From Deltaproteobacteria bacterium (GTDB lineage: Bacteria > Desulfobacterota > Syntrophia > Syntrophales > UBA5619), in assembly GCA_021372695.1 (NCBI GenBank), contig JAJFTY010000054.1, positions 66,476-130,475 on the forward strand: a DNA stretch of 64,000 nucleotides. The letters run 5' to 3'. Every line of letters starts with the position of its first letter. The first letter of the stretch is position 1. Made by a program: the position numbers and the translations under genes. The notes beneath the pieces were generated by a model. It saw only the letters and a program-made list of their open reading frames with translations. It searched no databases and was not told the origin of the DNA. This document shows positions 1-9,035 of this stretch, in pieces.

Positions 1-55
1 GCAATAGCCGGTCGGCAGGGCGACTCTTCGATGACCGGGCGATGGAAGACAGGAT

Positions 56-517
56 ATGGCTGGCGTAACGTACGGAAGCAGAGGCGGGCGCGTGGTGGTC
101 CGGAAGGTCCCGGAAAAGACCGGACCGACCAGAACAGCCGAGGAGGTTGTCCGGGAGATCAAGGCGGCACAGAGCTCTGCGGGAGAGGAGTATCGGGAGA
201 GGTCGCTTGCCCTGCACGGTCTCGTCTGCGGCCGCTGCGGCCGCGACTTCGACGCTGAGCACCGCCATCTGCTGACGGTGCATCACAAGGACGGAAATCA
301 TCACAACAACCCGGCCGACGGAAGCAACTGGGAAAACCTTTGCGCTTACTGCCACGAGGATGTGCACAGCCGGGAACTCCTCGGGGATTACCTGGGAGGA
401 AAATCCGCGTCACGGGAGGCCGCCGTGGTCTATAGGGACGAGGCTGCGGCGGGGGGGATGGGCGCTCTCGCGGAGAAGTTGCAGAAAGCCATGGAGAAGA
501 AGAAATCCGCAAAATGA
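56..517 (+). CDS. YajD-family HNH nuclease-like protein
   Basis: A 153-residue protein resembling E. coli YajD, a small HNH-endonuclease-fold protein of unclear cellular role. Visible: a zinc-knuckle pair CGRC (about residues 58-61), the HNH core LTVHHKDGNHHNNP (about 73-86), then NLCAYCHEDVHS (about 93-104), which supplies the second Cys pair and last His. The C-terminus is charged (EKKKSAK). The N-terminal ~35 residues are longer than in YajD. The ATG used has a poor ribosome-binding site, so a downstream GTG start near position 90 is possible. Family membership is solid; function (DNA nicking or repair?) is not known. Confidence 0.85.
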   Translation: MAGVTYGSRGGRVVVRKVPEKTGPTRTAEEVVREIKAAQSSAGEEYRERSLALHGLVCGRCGRDFDAEHRHLLTVHHKDGNHHNNPADGSNWENLCAYCHEDVHSRELLGDYLGGKSASREAAVVYRDEAAAGGMGALAEKLQKAMEKKKSAK

Positions 518-556
518 CCGGCGGGAAACGTCCTTTTCAATGTCCATTATTTGCCG

Positions 557-588
557 CACAATTTGATTGACCCGTCAATCAAATTGTG
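557..588. promoter_or_regulatory. 32-bp palindrome upstream of acetoacetyl-CoA synthetase
   Basis: CACAATTTGATTGAC (557-571), two bases, then its exact reverse complement GTCAATCAAATTGTG (574-588). The 15-bp arms are perfect and AT-rich, and no T-run follows, so a terminator is unlikely. It lies about 130 bp before the acetoacetyl-CoA synthetase start and just after the YajD-like gene. Size and symmetry fit an operator for a dimeric (TetR-like) regulator; this is inference. Confidence 0.5.
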
Positions 589-716
589 GTTAGAAACCGC
601 ATTCACTTTTTAATCCGTATACATCACGCCGAATCTCTCTTGTAGCCGGTTTGCGGGCAGCCTGATCCCGCAATGGCGGGGAGATGTATCATTCATTCAA
701 AAAAGGAGGGACTGGA

Positions 717-2672
717 ATGGGGAAGCTGCTGTGGAAGCCTTCGGAGGAGCGCGTCAGAAACAGCAACATGTACTGCTTCATGTCTTTCGTCAACAAGCGG
801 CACCAGCAGGCCTTCACGGATTATGAAGGTCTCTATGCCTGGTCGGTGAGCCACATCTCCGAATTCTGGACCGATGTCTGGGATTTCGTCGGGATCAAGG
901 CATCAAAGGGCTATGACCGGGTTGTGGACGATGAACGCAAAATGCCGGGGGCCGAATGGTTTCCCGGCGCCCGGCTGAACTTCGCGGAAAACCTGCTGCG
1001 CTTCCGGGACGACTCCGTGGCCTTGATCTTCAAGGGCGAGGATCATCCGACAGTCAAGCTGACCTATGCGGAGCTCTACGACGAGGTGGCGAGGCTGGCC
1101 AAGAGTTTGAAGGCCTGTGGTGTGGTTGCCGGCGACCGCGTCGCCGGATTCCTGCCGAACATGCCCCAGGCCGTGACGGCGATGCTCGCCGCAACCAGCC
1201 TGGGGGCGGTCTGGTCCTCCTGCTCCCCGGATTTCGGAATCAAGGGGGTGCTGGATCGTTTCGGCCAGATCAGACCGAAAGTCCTCTTCGTGGCCAACGG
1301 ATATTTCTTCAAGGGGAAGAGCCTCGACTCGATCTCCCGCGTGGCCGAGATTCTGAAGGATCTCCCATCAATCGAGAAGGTTGTCGTCATCCCGTATACC
1401 GAAAGCAATCCCGATATCAGCTCCCTGCGCAACGCGGTCCATTACGGATCGTTTCTGGCTGCTGAAAGCGGCCTGCACATCGATTTCGAGCAGCTTCCCT
1501 TCAGCCATCCGCTTTACATCATGTTCACTTCGGGGACGACCGGCCTCCCCAAGTGCATGGTTCAGAGCGCCGGGGGGATCCTGATCCACCACCTCAAGGA
1601 ACTGGTCCTCCACACGGACCTTACACGCAACGACACGATTTTCTACTTCACCTCCTGCGGGTGGATGATGTGGAACTGGCTCGTCAGTTCGCTGGCCGTG
1701 GGGGCGAAACTTCTCCTGTTCGACGGGAACCCCTTTCATCCGCATCCGGGCGCTCTGTGGCGTACCGCCCAGGACGAGGGGATCACGATCTTCGGCACCA
1801 GCGCCGGGTACATTGCTGCGCTGATGAACGAGGGGGTGCGTCCGGGCAGGGAGTACAACCTTTCCGCCTTGAGGACCCTTCTCTCGACGGGCTCGCCGCT
1901 GTCCGAAGAGGGGTTCGAGTTCATCTACCGGGAGGTGAAGGCGGATCTTCAGCTGGCCTCCATTTCCGGCGGTTCGGACATCAACGGCTGCTTTGCGCTG
2001 GGCAATCCGATGGGGCCGGTCTATTCCGGGGAGCTTCAATGCCGGGGGCTTGCCATGAAAGTCGAAGCCTTCGACGAGAGCGGAAAGCCGGTTATCAACC
2101 AGCAGGGCGAACTCGTCTGTACGGCGCCGTCCCCCTCCATGCCCATCTATTTTTGGGACGACCCGGGGAACAAGAAATATCTGGCCGCCTATTTCGAGGT
2201 CTATCCGAACATATGGCGGCACGGCGACTACATCCTCATCAACGAACGGGGCGGCGTGGTGATTTACGGCCGGTCGGACGCCACGCTGAATCCCGGAGGC
2301 GTGCGGATCGGCACGGCGGAGATCTACCGTCAGGTCGAGAACATCGAGGGAATTGCCGACAGCATCGTCGTCGGTCAGAACTGGAAGAACGATGTCCGCG
2401 TCATCCTCTTCGTGAAGATGGCGCCCGGGAAGGAGCTGACCGATGAGCTCCGCGACCGGATCCGCAAGACGATCCGGACGAATGCGTCCCCGCGTCACGT
2501 TCCGGCCAAGATTATCGCCGTGCCGGACATTCCCTATACGCTGAACATGAAGAAGGTCGAACTCTCGGTCAAGAAGGTCATCGAGGGACAGGTGGTTCAG
2601 AACCGGGACGCCCTGAAGAATCCGGAAGCCCTGGACTACTACGCAGGCATCCGGGAATTGCATGAGGATTGA
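717..2672 (+). CDS. aacS: Acetoacetyl-CoA synthetase (acetoacetate-CoA ligase)
   Basis: A 651-residue adenylate-forming enzyme that activates acetoacetate (or a related short acid) to its CoA thioester with ATP. Features: N-terminal ACAS-type segment with PGAEWFPGARLNFAENLL, the AMP-binding P-loop FTSGTTGLPK (about residue 273), the GWMMWNW motif typical of acetoacetyl-CoA synthetases, and a C-terminal domain ending PYTLNMKKVE. The usual acyl-CoA synthetase motif there is T-x-SGK; SG is replaced by NM but the lysine remains. Start chosen at 717 because AAGGAGGG sits 7-13 bases upstream; an upstream in-frame ATG at 684 lacks one. Length matches the family. It could feed ketone-body or butyrate-type carbon into the thiolase pathway found elsewhere in the window. 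Confidence 0.88.
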   Translation: MGKLLWKPSEERVRNSNMYCFMSFVNKRHQQAFTDYEGLYAWSVSHISEFWTDVWDFVGIKASKGYDRVVDDERKMPGAEWFPGARLNFAENLLRFRDDSVALIFKGEDHPTVKLTYAELYDEVARLAKSLKACGVVAGDRVAGFLPNMPQAVTAMLAATSLGAVWSSCSPDFGIKGVLDRFGQIRPKVLFVANGYFFKGKSLDSISRVAEILKDLPSIEKVVVIPYTESNPDISSLRNAVHYGSFLAAESGLHIDFEQLPFSHPLYIMFTSGTTGLPKCMVQSAGGILIHHLKELVLHTDLTRNDTIFYFTSCGWMMWNWLVSSLAVGAKLLLFDGNPFHPHPGALWRTAQDEGITIFGTSAGYIAALMNEGVRPGREYNLSALRTLLSTGSPLSEEGFEFIYREVKADLQLASISGGSDINGCFALGNPMGPVYSGELQCRGLAMKVEAFDESGKPVINQQGELVCTAPSPSMPIYFWDDPGNKKYLAAYFEVYPNIWRHGDYILINERGGVVIYGRSDATLNPGGVRIGTAEIYRQVENIEGIADSIVVGQNWKNDVRVILFVKMAPGKELTDELRDRIRKTIRTNASPRHVPAKIIAVPDIPYTLNMKKVELSVKKVIEGQVVQNRDALKNPEALDYYAGIRELHED

Positions 2673-2681
2673 TGGATCTTA

Positions 2682-2705
2682 CCGGGGCGGCCCGAGCCGC
2701 CCCGG
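2682..2705. terminator. GC-rich hairpin between convergent genes
   Basis: CCGGGGCGGC (2682-2691), loop CCGA, GCCGCCCCGG (2696-2705): a perfect 10-bp stem with a tetraloop just after the acetoacetyl-CoA synthetase stop and before the 3' end of the minus-strand operon. No good T-run follows on either strand, so it may stabilise the two 3' ends rather than terminate efficiently. Confidence 0.5.
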
Positions 2706-2744
2706 ATTCATCCAGCCTCATGACTGCCCGGAATGGCGAACCGC

Positions 2745-2945
2745 CTATTTGAGGATCAGGGTGAGGTTATCCTGCTCTTTCACGACCTTGTCGCCTACCG
2801 AGGTGCCGCAATAGACGCAGCTATAGTCGTATTTGTCCCCGTTTGAAAGGACCAGCAGGAGTCGCTTCCGCACCGGCACGGCACGCCGGCATTTCGGGCA
2901 GAAGAGCTCCGTGGCGTCAAAATCTCTGTACTGTTCTTTCTTCAT
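2745..2945 (-). CDS. Small zinc-ribbon protein
   Basis: A 66-residue soluble protein with two Cys pairs, FCPKC (residues about 15-19) and SCVYC (about 42-46), spaced like a rubredoxin-type zinc ribbon. The C-terminal tail is charged and hydrophobic (KEQDNLTLILK). It is the last gene of the queD-folE2-nadE operon, 12 bp after the nadE stop. I do not recognise a named family. The Cys spacing supports metal binding; a role in RNA or protein interaction is only a guess. Confidence 0.6.
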   Translation of the reverse strand: MKKEQYRDFDATELFCPKCRRAVPVRKRLLLVLSNGDKYDYSCVYCGTSVGDKVVKEQDNLTLILK

Positions 2946-2957
2946 CGTTCACATCCT

Positions 2958-5027
2958 TCACTCATCCCGCTCCGGAATTTTCTTTGCATCCTCGAGCCAG
3001 ACGGCAGCCTCGCTGTCGCTCGGCGCCCGGTAATCGCCCCGCGGTGACAGGGAGCCGCCCGAACCGACCTTGGGGCCGTTGGGGATGCAGGAGCGTTTGA
3101 ACTGGCTGGTCTGGAAGAACCGGTAGAGGTATACCTCGAGCCAGTGGCGAATTTCTTTGATCGTATAGTCATTCCTCTTCGGCTCGGGGATATCCGGCCA
3201 ATGACCCAGGGTCCGGTCGCGCCAGGCGCAATAGGCCATGAAGGCGATTTTGGTCGGGAGATAACCGAAGCGGGTTGTGTAGAAGATGTTGAAATCCTGA
3301 AGTTCGTAAGGCCCGACAACCTCCTCCGTCTTCTGGCAGGGCAGGGTCTCCACATCGCCCGGGATCAGCTCGGGGCTGATCTCGGTCTCCAGGATGTCCA
3401 GGAGGGTCGCCGAAACCTCGGGAGAGAACTGCACGGACCGGGCAACCCAGCGGATCAGATGCTGGATCAGAGTCTTGGGGACGCTGGCGTTCACATTGTA
3501 ATGGGACATGTGGTCGCCTACGCCATAGGTGCACCAGCCGAGGGCGAGTTCGCTCAAGTCGCCCGTGCCGACCACCAGTGCGTTTCTCCAGTTGGCGATG
3601 CGGAACAGGTGCGAAGTCCTCTCTCCGGCCTGAATGTTTTCGAAGGTCCTGTCGTAGACCGTTTTGCCCTCGGCAAAGGGGTGGCCGATGTCCGTGAGCA
3701 TCTGCATGCAGCTCGGCTTGATGTCGATCTCGTTGACCTCCGCCCCGAGCGCCTCCATGAGGCGGAGGGCATTGCGGTGGGTCTTCTCGGATGTCGCAAA
3801 GCCGGGCATTGTATAGGCCAGTACATGGGAGCGGGGCAGCGTGAGCATGTCCATGGTCCGGGCGGCGACGATCAGGGCGTGCGTGGAATCGAGGCCCCCG
3901 GAGACGCCGATGACGATCTTGTCGATCCTTGCAGATTGCAGCCGCTGGGCAAGCCCCTGAACCTGGATGCTGTAGGCCTCGTAGCAGCGCTGATCCCTCT
4001 TGGCCGGGTCCGCGGGGATGTAAGGGAAGCGGGCGTACTCCCGATCCAGGAGGAGTCGGCCCCCGATCGGGTCCAGATTCATCTCTATCCTGCGGAACTT
4101 GAGGAGCGCCTCTCTGTGGTTCAGCGCATTGCAGCCGAAAGTCGTCTGCCGCATCCGGTCCTGGGCAAGGCGGTCGAGGTCGAGATCGGCAAAGGTGATC
4201 TGAGACCGGTTCGCAAATCTTTCCGACTCGGCAAGGAGGTTGCCGTTTTCACAGATCATGGCGTGGCCGTCCCACGCAAGATCCGTCGTCGATTCCCCGG
4301 GGCCGGCAGCGGCGTAGAGATAGGCTGCGATGCAGCGGGCGGACTGGTTGGCTGCCAGACTCTGCCGGTATTCCGACTTTCCGATCGTAACATTGGAGGC
4401 GGAAAGGTTTCCGATGACCGTTGCCCCGGCCATGGACGCGAAGCAGGAAGGAGGAACGGGGACCCACACATCTTCGCAAATCTCCAGAAAGAAGCAAAAA
4501 TGGCGGATATTGCCGACCTCGAACAGGAGGTCCGCACCGAAGGGGATATCCTGCTGACCGCAGAGACGGATGGTTCTCGAAAGCACCTCCCCGGAAGGGC
4601 TGAACTGACGGCCCTCGTAAAATTCCCGATAATTGGGGAGATAGGATTTTACGGCGATTCCCGCGATGTGGCCGCGATAGAGAACGACGCCGCAGTTGAA
4701 CAGCCGGGAATCGACGCGCAGGGGGGCGCCGACCGCGAGGATCAGGTTGAGCGATTCCGTTTCACGAGCGATGCGCTCTATGGCGCGGACAACCCCCTGG
4801 AGAAGGGCCTCCTGCTGGAAGAGGTCGTCGTTCGAGTAAGCCGACAGCCCCAGTTCCGGGAAGAGAGCGAAGACGGCCTTCTTTTCGGCGGCTTCACGGG
4901 CGAGGCGGATAGTCTCTTCGGCGTTGAATGCGGTGTCGGCCACCCTGACCGTGGGGGTGCAGACGGCGGCGCGGATGAATCCGTGTCGGTAGAGACTAAA
5001 AAAAGAATCTTTTCCTTCGTTTCCCAT
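2958..5027 (-). CDS. nadE: Glutamine-dependent NAD+ synthetase
   Basis: A 689-residue two-domain enzyme converting deamido-NAD to NAD with ATP and glutamine. The N-terminal nitrilase-fold glutaminase carries the Glu-Lys-Cys triad: LFPELG (E58), a [13 protein letters not shown] lysine, and [10 protein letters not shown] with the nucleophile Cys. The C-terminal synthetase has the PP-loop [11 protein letters not shown] (about 370) and [14 protein letters not shown]. Length matches the long bacterial/mycobacterial form (~680). Start set at 5027 because GGAGAAGGA lies just upstream within the end of folE2; a more distal in-frame ATG at 5048 would overlap folE2. Only 2 bp separate it from the folE2 stop, so the genes are translationally coupled. 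Confidence 0.92.
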   Translation of the reverse strand: MGNEGKDSFFSLYRHGFIRAAVCTPTVRVADTAFNAEETIRLAREAAEKKAVFALFPELGLSAYSNDDLFQQEALLQGVVRAIERIARETESLNLILAVGAPLRVDSRLFNCGVVLYRGHIAGIAVKSYLPNYREFYEGRQFSPSGEVLSRTIRLCGQQDIPFGADLLFEVGNIRHFCFFLEICEDVWVPVPPSCFASMAGATVIGNLSASNVTIGKSEYRQSLAANQSARCIAAYLYAAAGPGESTTDLAWDGHAMICENGNLLAESERFANRSQITFADLDLDRLAQDRMRQTTFGCNALNHREALLKFRRIEMNLDPIGGRLLLDREYARFPYIPADPAKRDQRCYEAYSIQVQGLAQRLQSARIDKIVIGVSGGLDSTHALIVAARTMDMLTLPRSHVLAYTMPGFATSEKTHRNALRLMEALGAEVNEIDIKPSCMQMLTDIGHPFAEGKTVYDRTFENIQAGERTSHLFRIANWRNALVVGTGDLSELALGWCTYGVGDHMSHYNVNASVPKTLIQHLIRWVARSVQFSPEVSATLLDILETEISPELIPGDVETLPCQKTEEVVGPYELQDFNIFYTTRFGYLPTKIAFMAYCAWRDRTLGHWPDIPEPKRNDYTIKEIRHWLEVYLYRFFQTSQFKRSCIPNGPKVGSGGSLSPRGDYRAPSDSEAAVWLEDAKKIPERDE

Positions 5028-5029
5028 GG

Positions 5030-5797
5030 CTATTCCTTCTCCACGCAAGCGTAGGCGCTGTGGTTGTGGATGCTCTCAAAATTTTCGGCCTCCACCCGGT
5101 ACCAGACGAAGTTCGGATCCTTCCCGAGCCCTTCCGCCACATTCCGGACCACGTCTTCGACGAACATCGGATGGTCGTAGCCCCGCTCCGTGACATATTT
5201 TTCATCGACGCGCTTCAGAAGCGAGTAGACCTCGCCGCTGGCGGACTGTTCGATCAACCGGATGACCTCCTCGATCCAGAAGAATTTCCGGAACCGGACC
5301 ATGGCCGTGACGATGCTTCGCTGGTTGTGGGCGCCGGCCCGGCTGATCTCCCGGGAACAGGGGCAGACGGTCGTGACCGGGACCTCCATGCCGACGATAA
5401 AATCCATCCCCTTGCTGTCGCTCGTGCCCAGAAACCGGCAACGGTACTCCATCAGGCTCTTCGCGCCCGATTTTGGCGCAGCCTTTTCGATGAAGTAGGG
5501 AAACTCGATTTCGATATGCGCCGATTCCGCATGCAGCTTCGCGCGGATCTTATCCAGGATGCTCTGGAAGGTCCGGATGTTCACCTGCTCCCTGATTTCG
5601 TTGAGGACCTCGACGAAGCGGCTCATGTGCGTCCCCTTGAATTGATGGAGCAGGCTGACGTACATGTTGATCGTGGCATTGACCGCCTGCGTCCCATGGG
5701 CGCGGTCGAGGACGACGATCGGGTACTTGAGCCCCTTGACCCCGACCTTCTGGATATTGATGTTGCGCTCGTCTTTCTGGTTCTGGATGTCGATCAT
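5030..5797 (-). CDS. folE2: GTP cyclohydrolase I type IB (FolE2)
   Basis: A 255-residue member of the COG1469 GTP cyclohydrolase family, making dihydroneopterin triphosphate for folate and queuosine. Evidence: [13 protein letters not shown] with the conserved metal-ligand Cys, GAHNQRS, and the C-terminal [17 protein letters not shown]. The longer reading frame opens upstream inside queD, but MIDIQNQ at 5797 is chosen because its ATG overlaps the queD stop by 4 bp (ATGA), the usual sign of translational coupling. Pairing with queD fits because QueD consumes the FolE2 product. Confidence 0.92.
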   Translation of the reverse strand: MIDIQNQKDERNINIQKVGVKGLKYPIVVLDRAHGTQAVNATINMYVSLLHQFKGTHMSRFVEVLNEIREQVNIRTFQSILDKIRAKLHAESAHIEIEFPYFIEKAAPKSGAKSLMEYRCRFLGTSDSKGMDFIVGMEVPVTTVCPCSREISRAGAHNQRSIVTAMVRFRKFFWIEEVIRLIEQSASGEVYSLLKRVDEKYVTERGYDHPMFVEDVVRNVAEGLGKDPNFVWYRVEAENFESIHNHSAYACVEKE

Positions 5798-6162
5798 CGG
5801 CTGTAGGAGACTCGGGCGCTCTCCGATTCCCAGACGGTCACGCGGGTCAAGGGGACCTTGGCCTTCCCCGCCTTTGCGTCGATGCACTCGTAGAGGTAGC
5901 GCGCAATGCGTTCGGAAGAGGGGTTGACGCCCTTGAAGGATTCGAGTTCGTTCAGATATTTGTGGTCAAGTCCGTCGAGGACCTCGTCCGTCCAGCGCTT
6001 CAGGAGCCGGAAATCGATCAAAAGATCGTCCTCGTTGAGCGCCTCGGCAGCGGCCGACACCTCGACGATGAAGTTGTGCCCATGGAGCTCCTCGCACTTG
6101 CCGCCGATCTCCCGGAGCAGATGCGCAGCCGAAAAGGATTTCCGGATCGTGACTTCGTACAT
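5794..6162 (-). CDS. queD: 6-carboxy-5,6,7,8-tetrahydropterin synthase (QueD/PTPS family)
   Basis: A 122-residue T-fold enzyme of the PTPS family. Zinc-binding and catalytic motifs: FSAAHLL (first His) and CEELHGHNF, where the C-x3-HGH spacing is that of QueD, with the nucleophilic Cys. The C-terminal VTVWES holds the pterin-anchoring Glu. The start at 6162 follows an excellent AAGGAGGATCCC ribosome site. Likely role: the second step of queuosine/7-deazaguanine synthesis. First gene of queD-folE2-nadE-zinc ribbon. Confidence 0.9.
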   Translation of the reverse strand: MYEVTIRKSFSAAHLLREIGGKCEELHGHNFIVEVSAAAEALNEDDLLIDFRLLKRWTDEVLDGLDHKYLNELESFKGVNPSSERIARYLYECIDAKAGKAKVPLTRVTVWESESARVSYSR

Positions 6163-6189
6163 GGGATCCTCCTTTGCCATCCGGGCCAG

Positions 6190-6198
6190 ACTATACCA
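6190..6198 (-). promoter_or_regulatory. Extended -10 promoter for the queD operon
   Basis: On the minus strand the sequence reads TGGTATAGT, an extended -10 element (TGn followed by TATAGT, 5 of 6 matches). A weak -35 (TTATGC) lies 17 bases further upstream. Transcription would begin about 20 bases before the queD ATG, leaving a leader too short for a riboswitch. Confidence 0.5.
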
Positions 6199-6285
6199 CA
6201 AACGATCCCGATGCATAAACGGTAAAATGATCGCGGTCCCGCCACTGGAAAATACACCCGTGCCGCTTTCCCCTGCTCGATCCAG

Positions 6286-8220
6286 TCAGTTCGCCGGGAA
6301 GTGAGGCTGTCCGCCCGGAATCGGCTGCGCCTCATTTATTTCGCCAGGAAGATGAAGGCGGTAGAGTTCAAAGGTCCCCTCCGTCCTGATGACGTGCAGG
6401 TAGCGATTCCGGAAGTCACGAAAGAGGTTCTTCTGCTCTGCCGAAAGGGGGCTGGGGTCGCCGAGGAGAAAGACCGCGTCATAGAGGAGATGGGTGAAAC
6501 CCATGGCCGCCAGACGGTTGCGCACGCCCTCCACGGTGGCTTCATCACGCAGGATTTTCTGCAGGGAATGGGCCTCGAACATGGAATCCGAATAGCAGTC
6601 GCGCTCGCAGAGGAAGGTGTAATTCTTCATATAGATGAGAAATACCCGCGCATCTGGCGGCAGAGTCCGGTTGACGAAAAGATACATGGGGTAGTGCGGC
6701 AGGACGCGGGAGAGAAATGCATCCCGCGATTCAATCCCCGCGGCAACCCGCATGGGGCTGATCTTTATGAAATCCCGGAAGATATGATAACCATTGAAGG
6801 CGAGGCTCGCGGTGATGATGCAGAGCAGAAGGGCAAAGATCCCCCGGCGGCTCCGGTAACGGGTCAAGATCACCCCGGTGATCAGGGCAAGCAGGGGGAA
6901 AAGGGGGATCAGGTAGCGGATCTGCTGGGCGGAGGAGGCCCAGAAGAGGAAGGAGAGAAACAGATAGATCAGCATCATCCGGACGGGCAGTTCCAACCGG
7001 CGAAGTCCCGCAAGGAAGGGAAGGGTCATAAGAAAGATCGGTCCGAGGATCCCGTCGAACTGCGGGTTGTCCATCTTCGCACGAAGGCTCACGTTCCAGG
7101 GAATGAGGAGGTAGTCCAAGAGGGATCTTCCCATGCCCAGGTTCTGGACGAAAAGATCATAGAGGCGCGCCTGATCGGCATCCCAGCCCCGGCCTCCGAA
7201 GATTCCGTAGAGGAAGGGGTGGAAAGGGTTTCCCGTGGTCATCCAGTTTTTGATATAGAAAGGGCAGCCGGCGATGAGAGCGGCGGCGGCAAAGAGCAGC
7301 AGGAGACGCAGGGTGCGAGGAGCCTCCTCCCTGCGGTGTAGGGCGATCCAAAGGATGCCGAGACCGCAGAGCGGCGTCAGCAGAAGGGCCGTGTATTTGC
7401 AGGCAGCGGCCGATCCGGCGAAAATGCCGCTGAGGATCAGCCAGGCCGTTGTCCCTTGCTCGGACCAGCGGAAGAACGAGTAGGTCGCCGCAAGCGTGAA
7501 AAAGGCGACGAAGAAGTCACTATAGGCTACGTGCGAAACGGCAAAGACCGAAGGGATCGAGAGGAAAATCAGCAGGCTCAAGAAGGGGAACGCATGCTCC
7601 TTGAGCAGAAAGCGGGCAAAGAGGGCCGTTCCGAGGAGGAGGCCGCAGAGAACGGCAAAATTCATCGCTTTGGCCAGGAGGTCGTTTTGAAGGAATAGCG
7701 CGAGGAGGTAGTGCATTTCCGCCAGCAAGGGGTAGTCGGCAAAAATGTTTCCCGGGATGGAATAGAAGCCTTGATGGAGGAGGTAGAGCTTCGGAACGGC
7801 GAGATGGTAGATCAGCGCATCTTTGCCCGCCTCCGGCGTCAGAACGAGAAGAAGGGCGGCAAAAAGCAGGATGCCCAGGAGAACCTTCGCCGCCCGCTCC
7901 CAGGGGGAGGCAGAAGATTCAGCCGGTGCTGTCGGGAAGCCCTGAAGGGAGCGACACCAACCGGCGATGGAGAGGATCGTCAGCACGATCAGCAGAATCC
8001 AGATGCGGAGGGAGTCCAGTGAACGTGTGGCGCCCAGAATGAAAACGGCATAGCCCGAAATCGTCAGGCCGATGCCCGAGGCAAGGAAAGTTCCCTCACT
8101 TCGGGATGCGAAGCGGATGGATGTCGCACTCAGGCAGAGTCGGCCGATTCCCGCCTGAATCGCACACCACCCGGCCAGCCAGAAGATCATCGCCCCATGC
8201 TGCAAAAGTGTCTTTTCCAT
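6286..8220 (-). CDS. GT-C-fold membrane glycosyltransferase (ArnT/GT39-like)
   Basis: A 644-residue polytopic membrane protein with about a dozen hydrophobic segments and a soluble C-terminal tail (from about residue 500). An acidic residue in the first large periplasmic loop (KDALIYHLAVPK, about 134-145) followed by DYPLLAEMHYLLAL is the pattern of ArnT/PMT-like GT-C enzymes, which transfer sugars from polyprenyl-phosphate donors. It is transcribed divergently from the pilin gene, with about 390 bp between them, so it may belong to the same glycosylation system. Acceptor and sugar unknown. Confidence 0.7.
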   Translation of the reverse strand: MEKTLLQHGAMIFWLAGWCAIQAGIGRLCLSATSIRFASRSEGTFLASGIGLTISGYAVFILGATRSLDSLRIWILLIVLTILSIAGWCRSLQGFPTAPAESSASPWERAAKVLLGILLFAALLLVLTPEAGKDALIYHLAVPKLYLLHQGFYSIPGNIFADYPLLAEMHYLLALFLQNDLLAKAMNFAVLCGLLLGTALFARFLLKEHAFPFLSLLIFLSIPSVFAVSHVAYSDFFVAFFTLAATYSFFRWSEQGTTAWLILSGIFAGSAAACKYTALLLTPLCGLGILWIALHRREEAPRTLRLLLLFAAAALIAGCPFYIKNWMTTGNPFHPFLYGIFGGRGWDADQARLYDLFVQNLGMGRSLLDYLLIPWNVSLRAKMDNPQFDGILGPIFLMTLPFLAGLRRLELPVRMMLIYLFLSFLFWASSAQQIRYLIPLFPLLALITGVILTRYRSRRGIFALLLCIITASLAFNGYHIFRDFIKISPMRVAAGIESRDAFLSRVLPHYPMYLFVNRTLPPDARVFLIYMKNYTFLCERDCYSDSMFEAHSLQKILRDEATVEGVRNRLAAMGFTHLLYDAVFLLGDPSPLSAEQKNLFRDFRNRYLHVIRTEGTFELYRLHLPGEINEAQPIPGGQPHFPAN

Positions 8221-8610
8221 CGGCGTTCCTAGTATCGAGTGAACGCGAGTTCTGTAACATGGAGGCCGGGAAGCGTAAAGTGAAATCGGCCGGCATGGGA
8301 AAATGCCGACATGAGTCGTGAAAATGACAGGAAAAGGGCGAGAGAAGGGAGGAGCAAGAAAACCCGGTCCATCCGGTCAATTTTTGTAAGTTCATGAAAG
8401 AATGACGTTATCGTCAAAAGACAGGCGCCCAAAAAGACGCGGCACGAGGAATGGTACGATCCTTGCTCATATGGTGCCAAAACCGAGGAATAGGGGATGC
8501 AACTGAAAAGGAGGTGGTTGGAAAAACAAATAGGGCCATATTTCGATCAATCAGGGAATCATAAAATACCGACAAACATTAAACGGAAAAAAATAAAAGG
8601 AGAAAAAGAC
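8221..8610. other. Divergent intergenic region: GT-C gene / pilin
   Basis: 390 bp with no convincing gene. It contains the sigma-54-type pilin promoter (8452-8467). About 40 bp upstream of it is a short inverted repeat TGACG-TTAT-CGTCA (8403-8416), well placed to be an enhancer-binding site. The pilin leader would be about 130 nt. A small hairpin CGGCAT-GGGAAA-ATGCCG lies near 8292-8310. Confidence 0.6.
8452..8467 (+). promoter_or_regulatory. Sigma-54-type promoter of the pilin gene
   Basis: TGGTAC-GATCC-TTGCT matches the sigma-54 consensus TGGCAC-N5-TTGCW with one mismatch. The invariant GG (8453-8454) and GC (8465-8466) have the required 10-base spacing. Start of transcription would be near 8478. 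PilS/PilR with sigma-54 control of pilA is well established in Pseudomonas, Geobacter and relatives. Confidence 0.75.
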
Positions 8611-8979
8611 ATGATGAAAGCATTCAGGAAGGGGAACAAAAAGGGCTTCACACTGATCGAACTCATGATCGTCATCGCCATCATTGGCATCCTGGCGGCA
8701 ATCGCCATCCCGCAGTTCACGGCCTACAAGCAGAGGGGTTACAACGCCGCAGCTAAGTCGGACGCGAAGAACGCCTACACGGCAGCACAGGCCTATTTCT
8801 CCGACTACCCTGCGGAGACCATCGCCAACATCGGCAACCTGAACGGCTTTGTGGCCACTAATAGCGTGACCACGACGGCAGCCGGAAATCAAGCCGGCCT
8901 TGCGATAACTTCTACACACACCGCCTCAAACCCGGCCGTTGTTTTTTCGGTGACCTCAACAGGTACGATTACGCCTTAG
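8611..8979 (+). CDS. pilA: Type IV major pilin (PilA)
   Basis: A 122-residue prepilin with a 12-residue basic leader ending KKG, then the classic N-methylated start FTLIELMIVIAIIG with the conserved Glu5. Prepilin peptidase would cut before this Phe, leaving a 110-residue mature pilin. It has no cysteine, so no C-terminal disulfide loop. The last 40 residues are about 40% Ser/Thr (16 of 40), which is unusual and suggests an O-glycosylated surface. Ten of 110 mature residues are aromatic, with the longest aromatic-free gap about 31. Start at 8611 (ATGATG) has AAAAGGAGAAAAAG upstream; a longer frame from 8497 is not used. Neighbours are glycosyltransferase genes. Confidence 0.93.
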   Translation: MMKAFRKGNKKGFTLIELMIVIAIIGILAAIAIPQFTAYKQRGYNAAAKSDAKNAYTAAQAYFSDYPAETIANIGNLNGFVATNSVTTTAAGNQAGLAITSTHTASNPAVVFSVTSTGTITP

Positions 8980-9000
8980 AAGGGCCTAAAGATGTTTCCG

Positions 9001-9029
9001 AAGGGCGGGGGCGACCTCGCCCTTTTTTT
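9001..9029 (+). terminator. Rho-independent terminator after pilA
   Basis: AAGGGCG (9001-9007) pairs with CGCCCTT (9018-9024), followed by seven T (9023-9029). It lies 21 bp after the pilin stop, so pilA is probably mostly monocistronic, with the downstream glycosylation genes expressed separately or by read-through. Confidence 0.8.
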
Positions 9030-9035
9030 GACCTG

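Noticed and set aside
1368..2663. A 431-codon minus-strand frame
   Set aside because: Shadow of acetoacetyl-CoA synthetase; no motif or ribosome site.
3144..5054. A 636-codon open frame on the plus strand
   Set aside because: Antisense to nadE, which has all catalytic motifs; the plus-strand translation has no recognisable domain.
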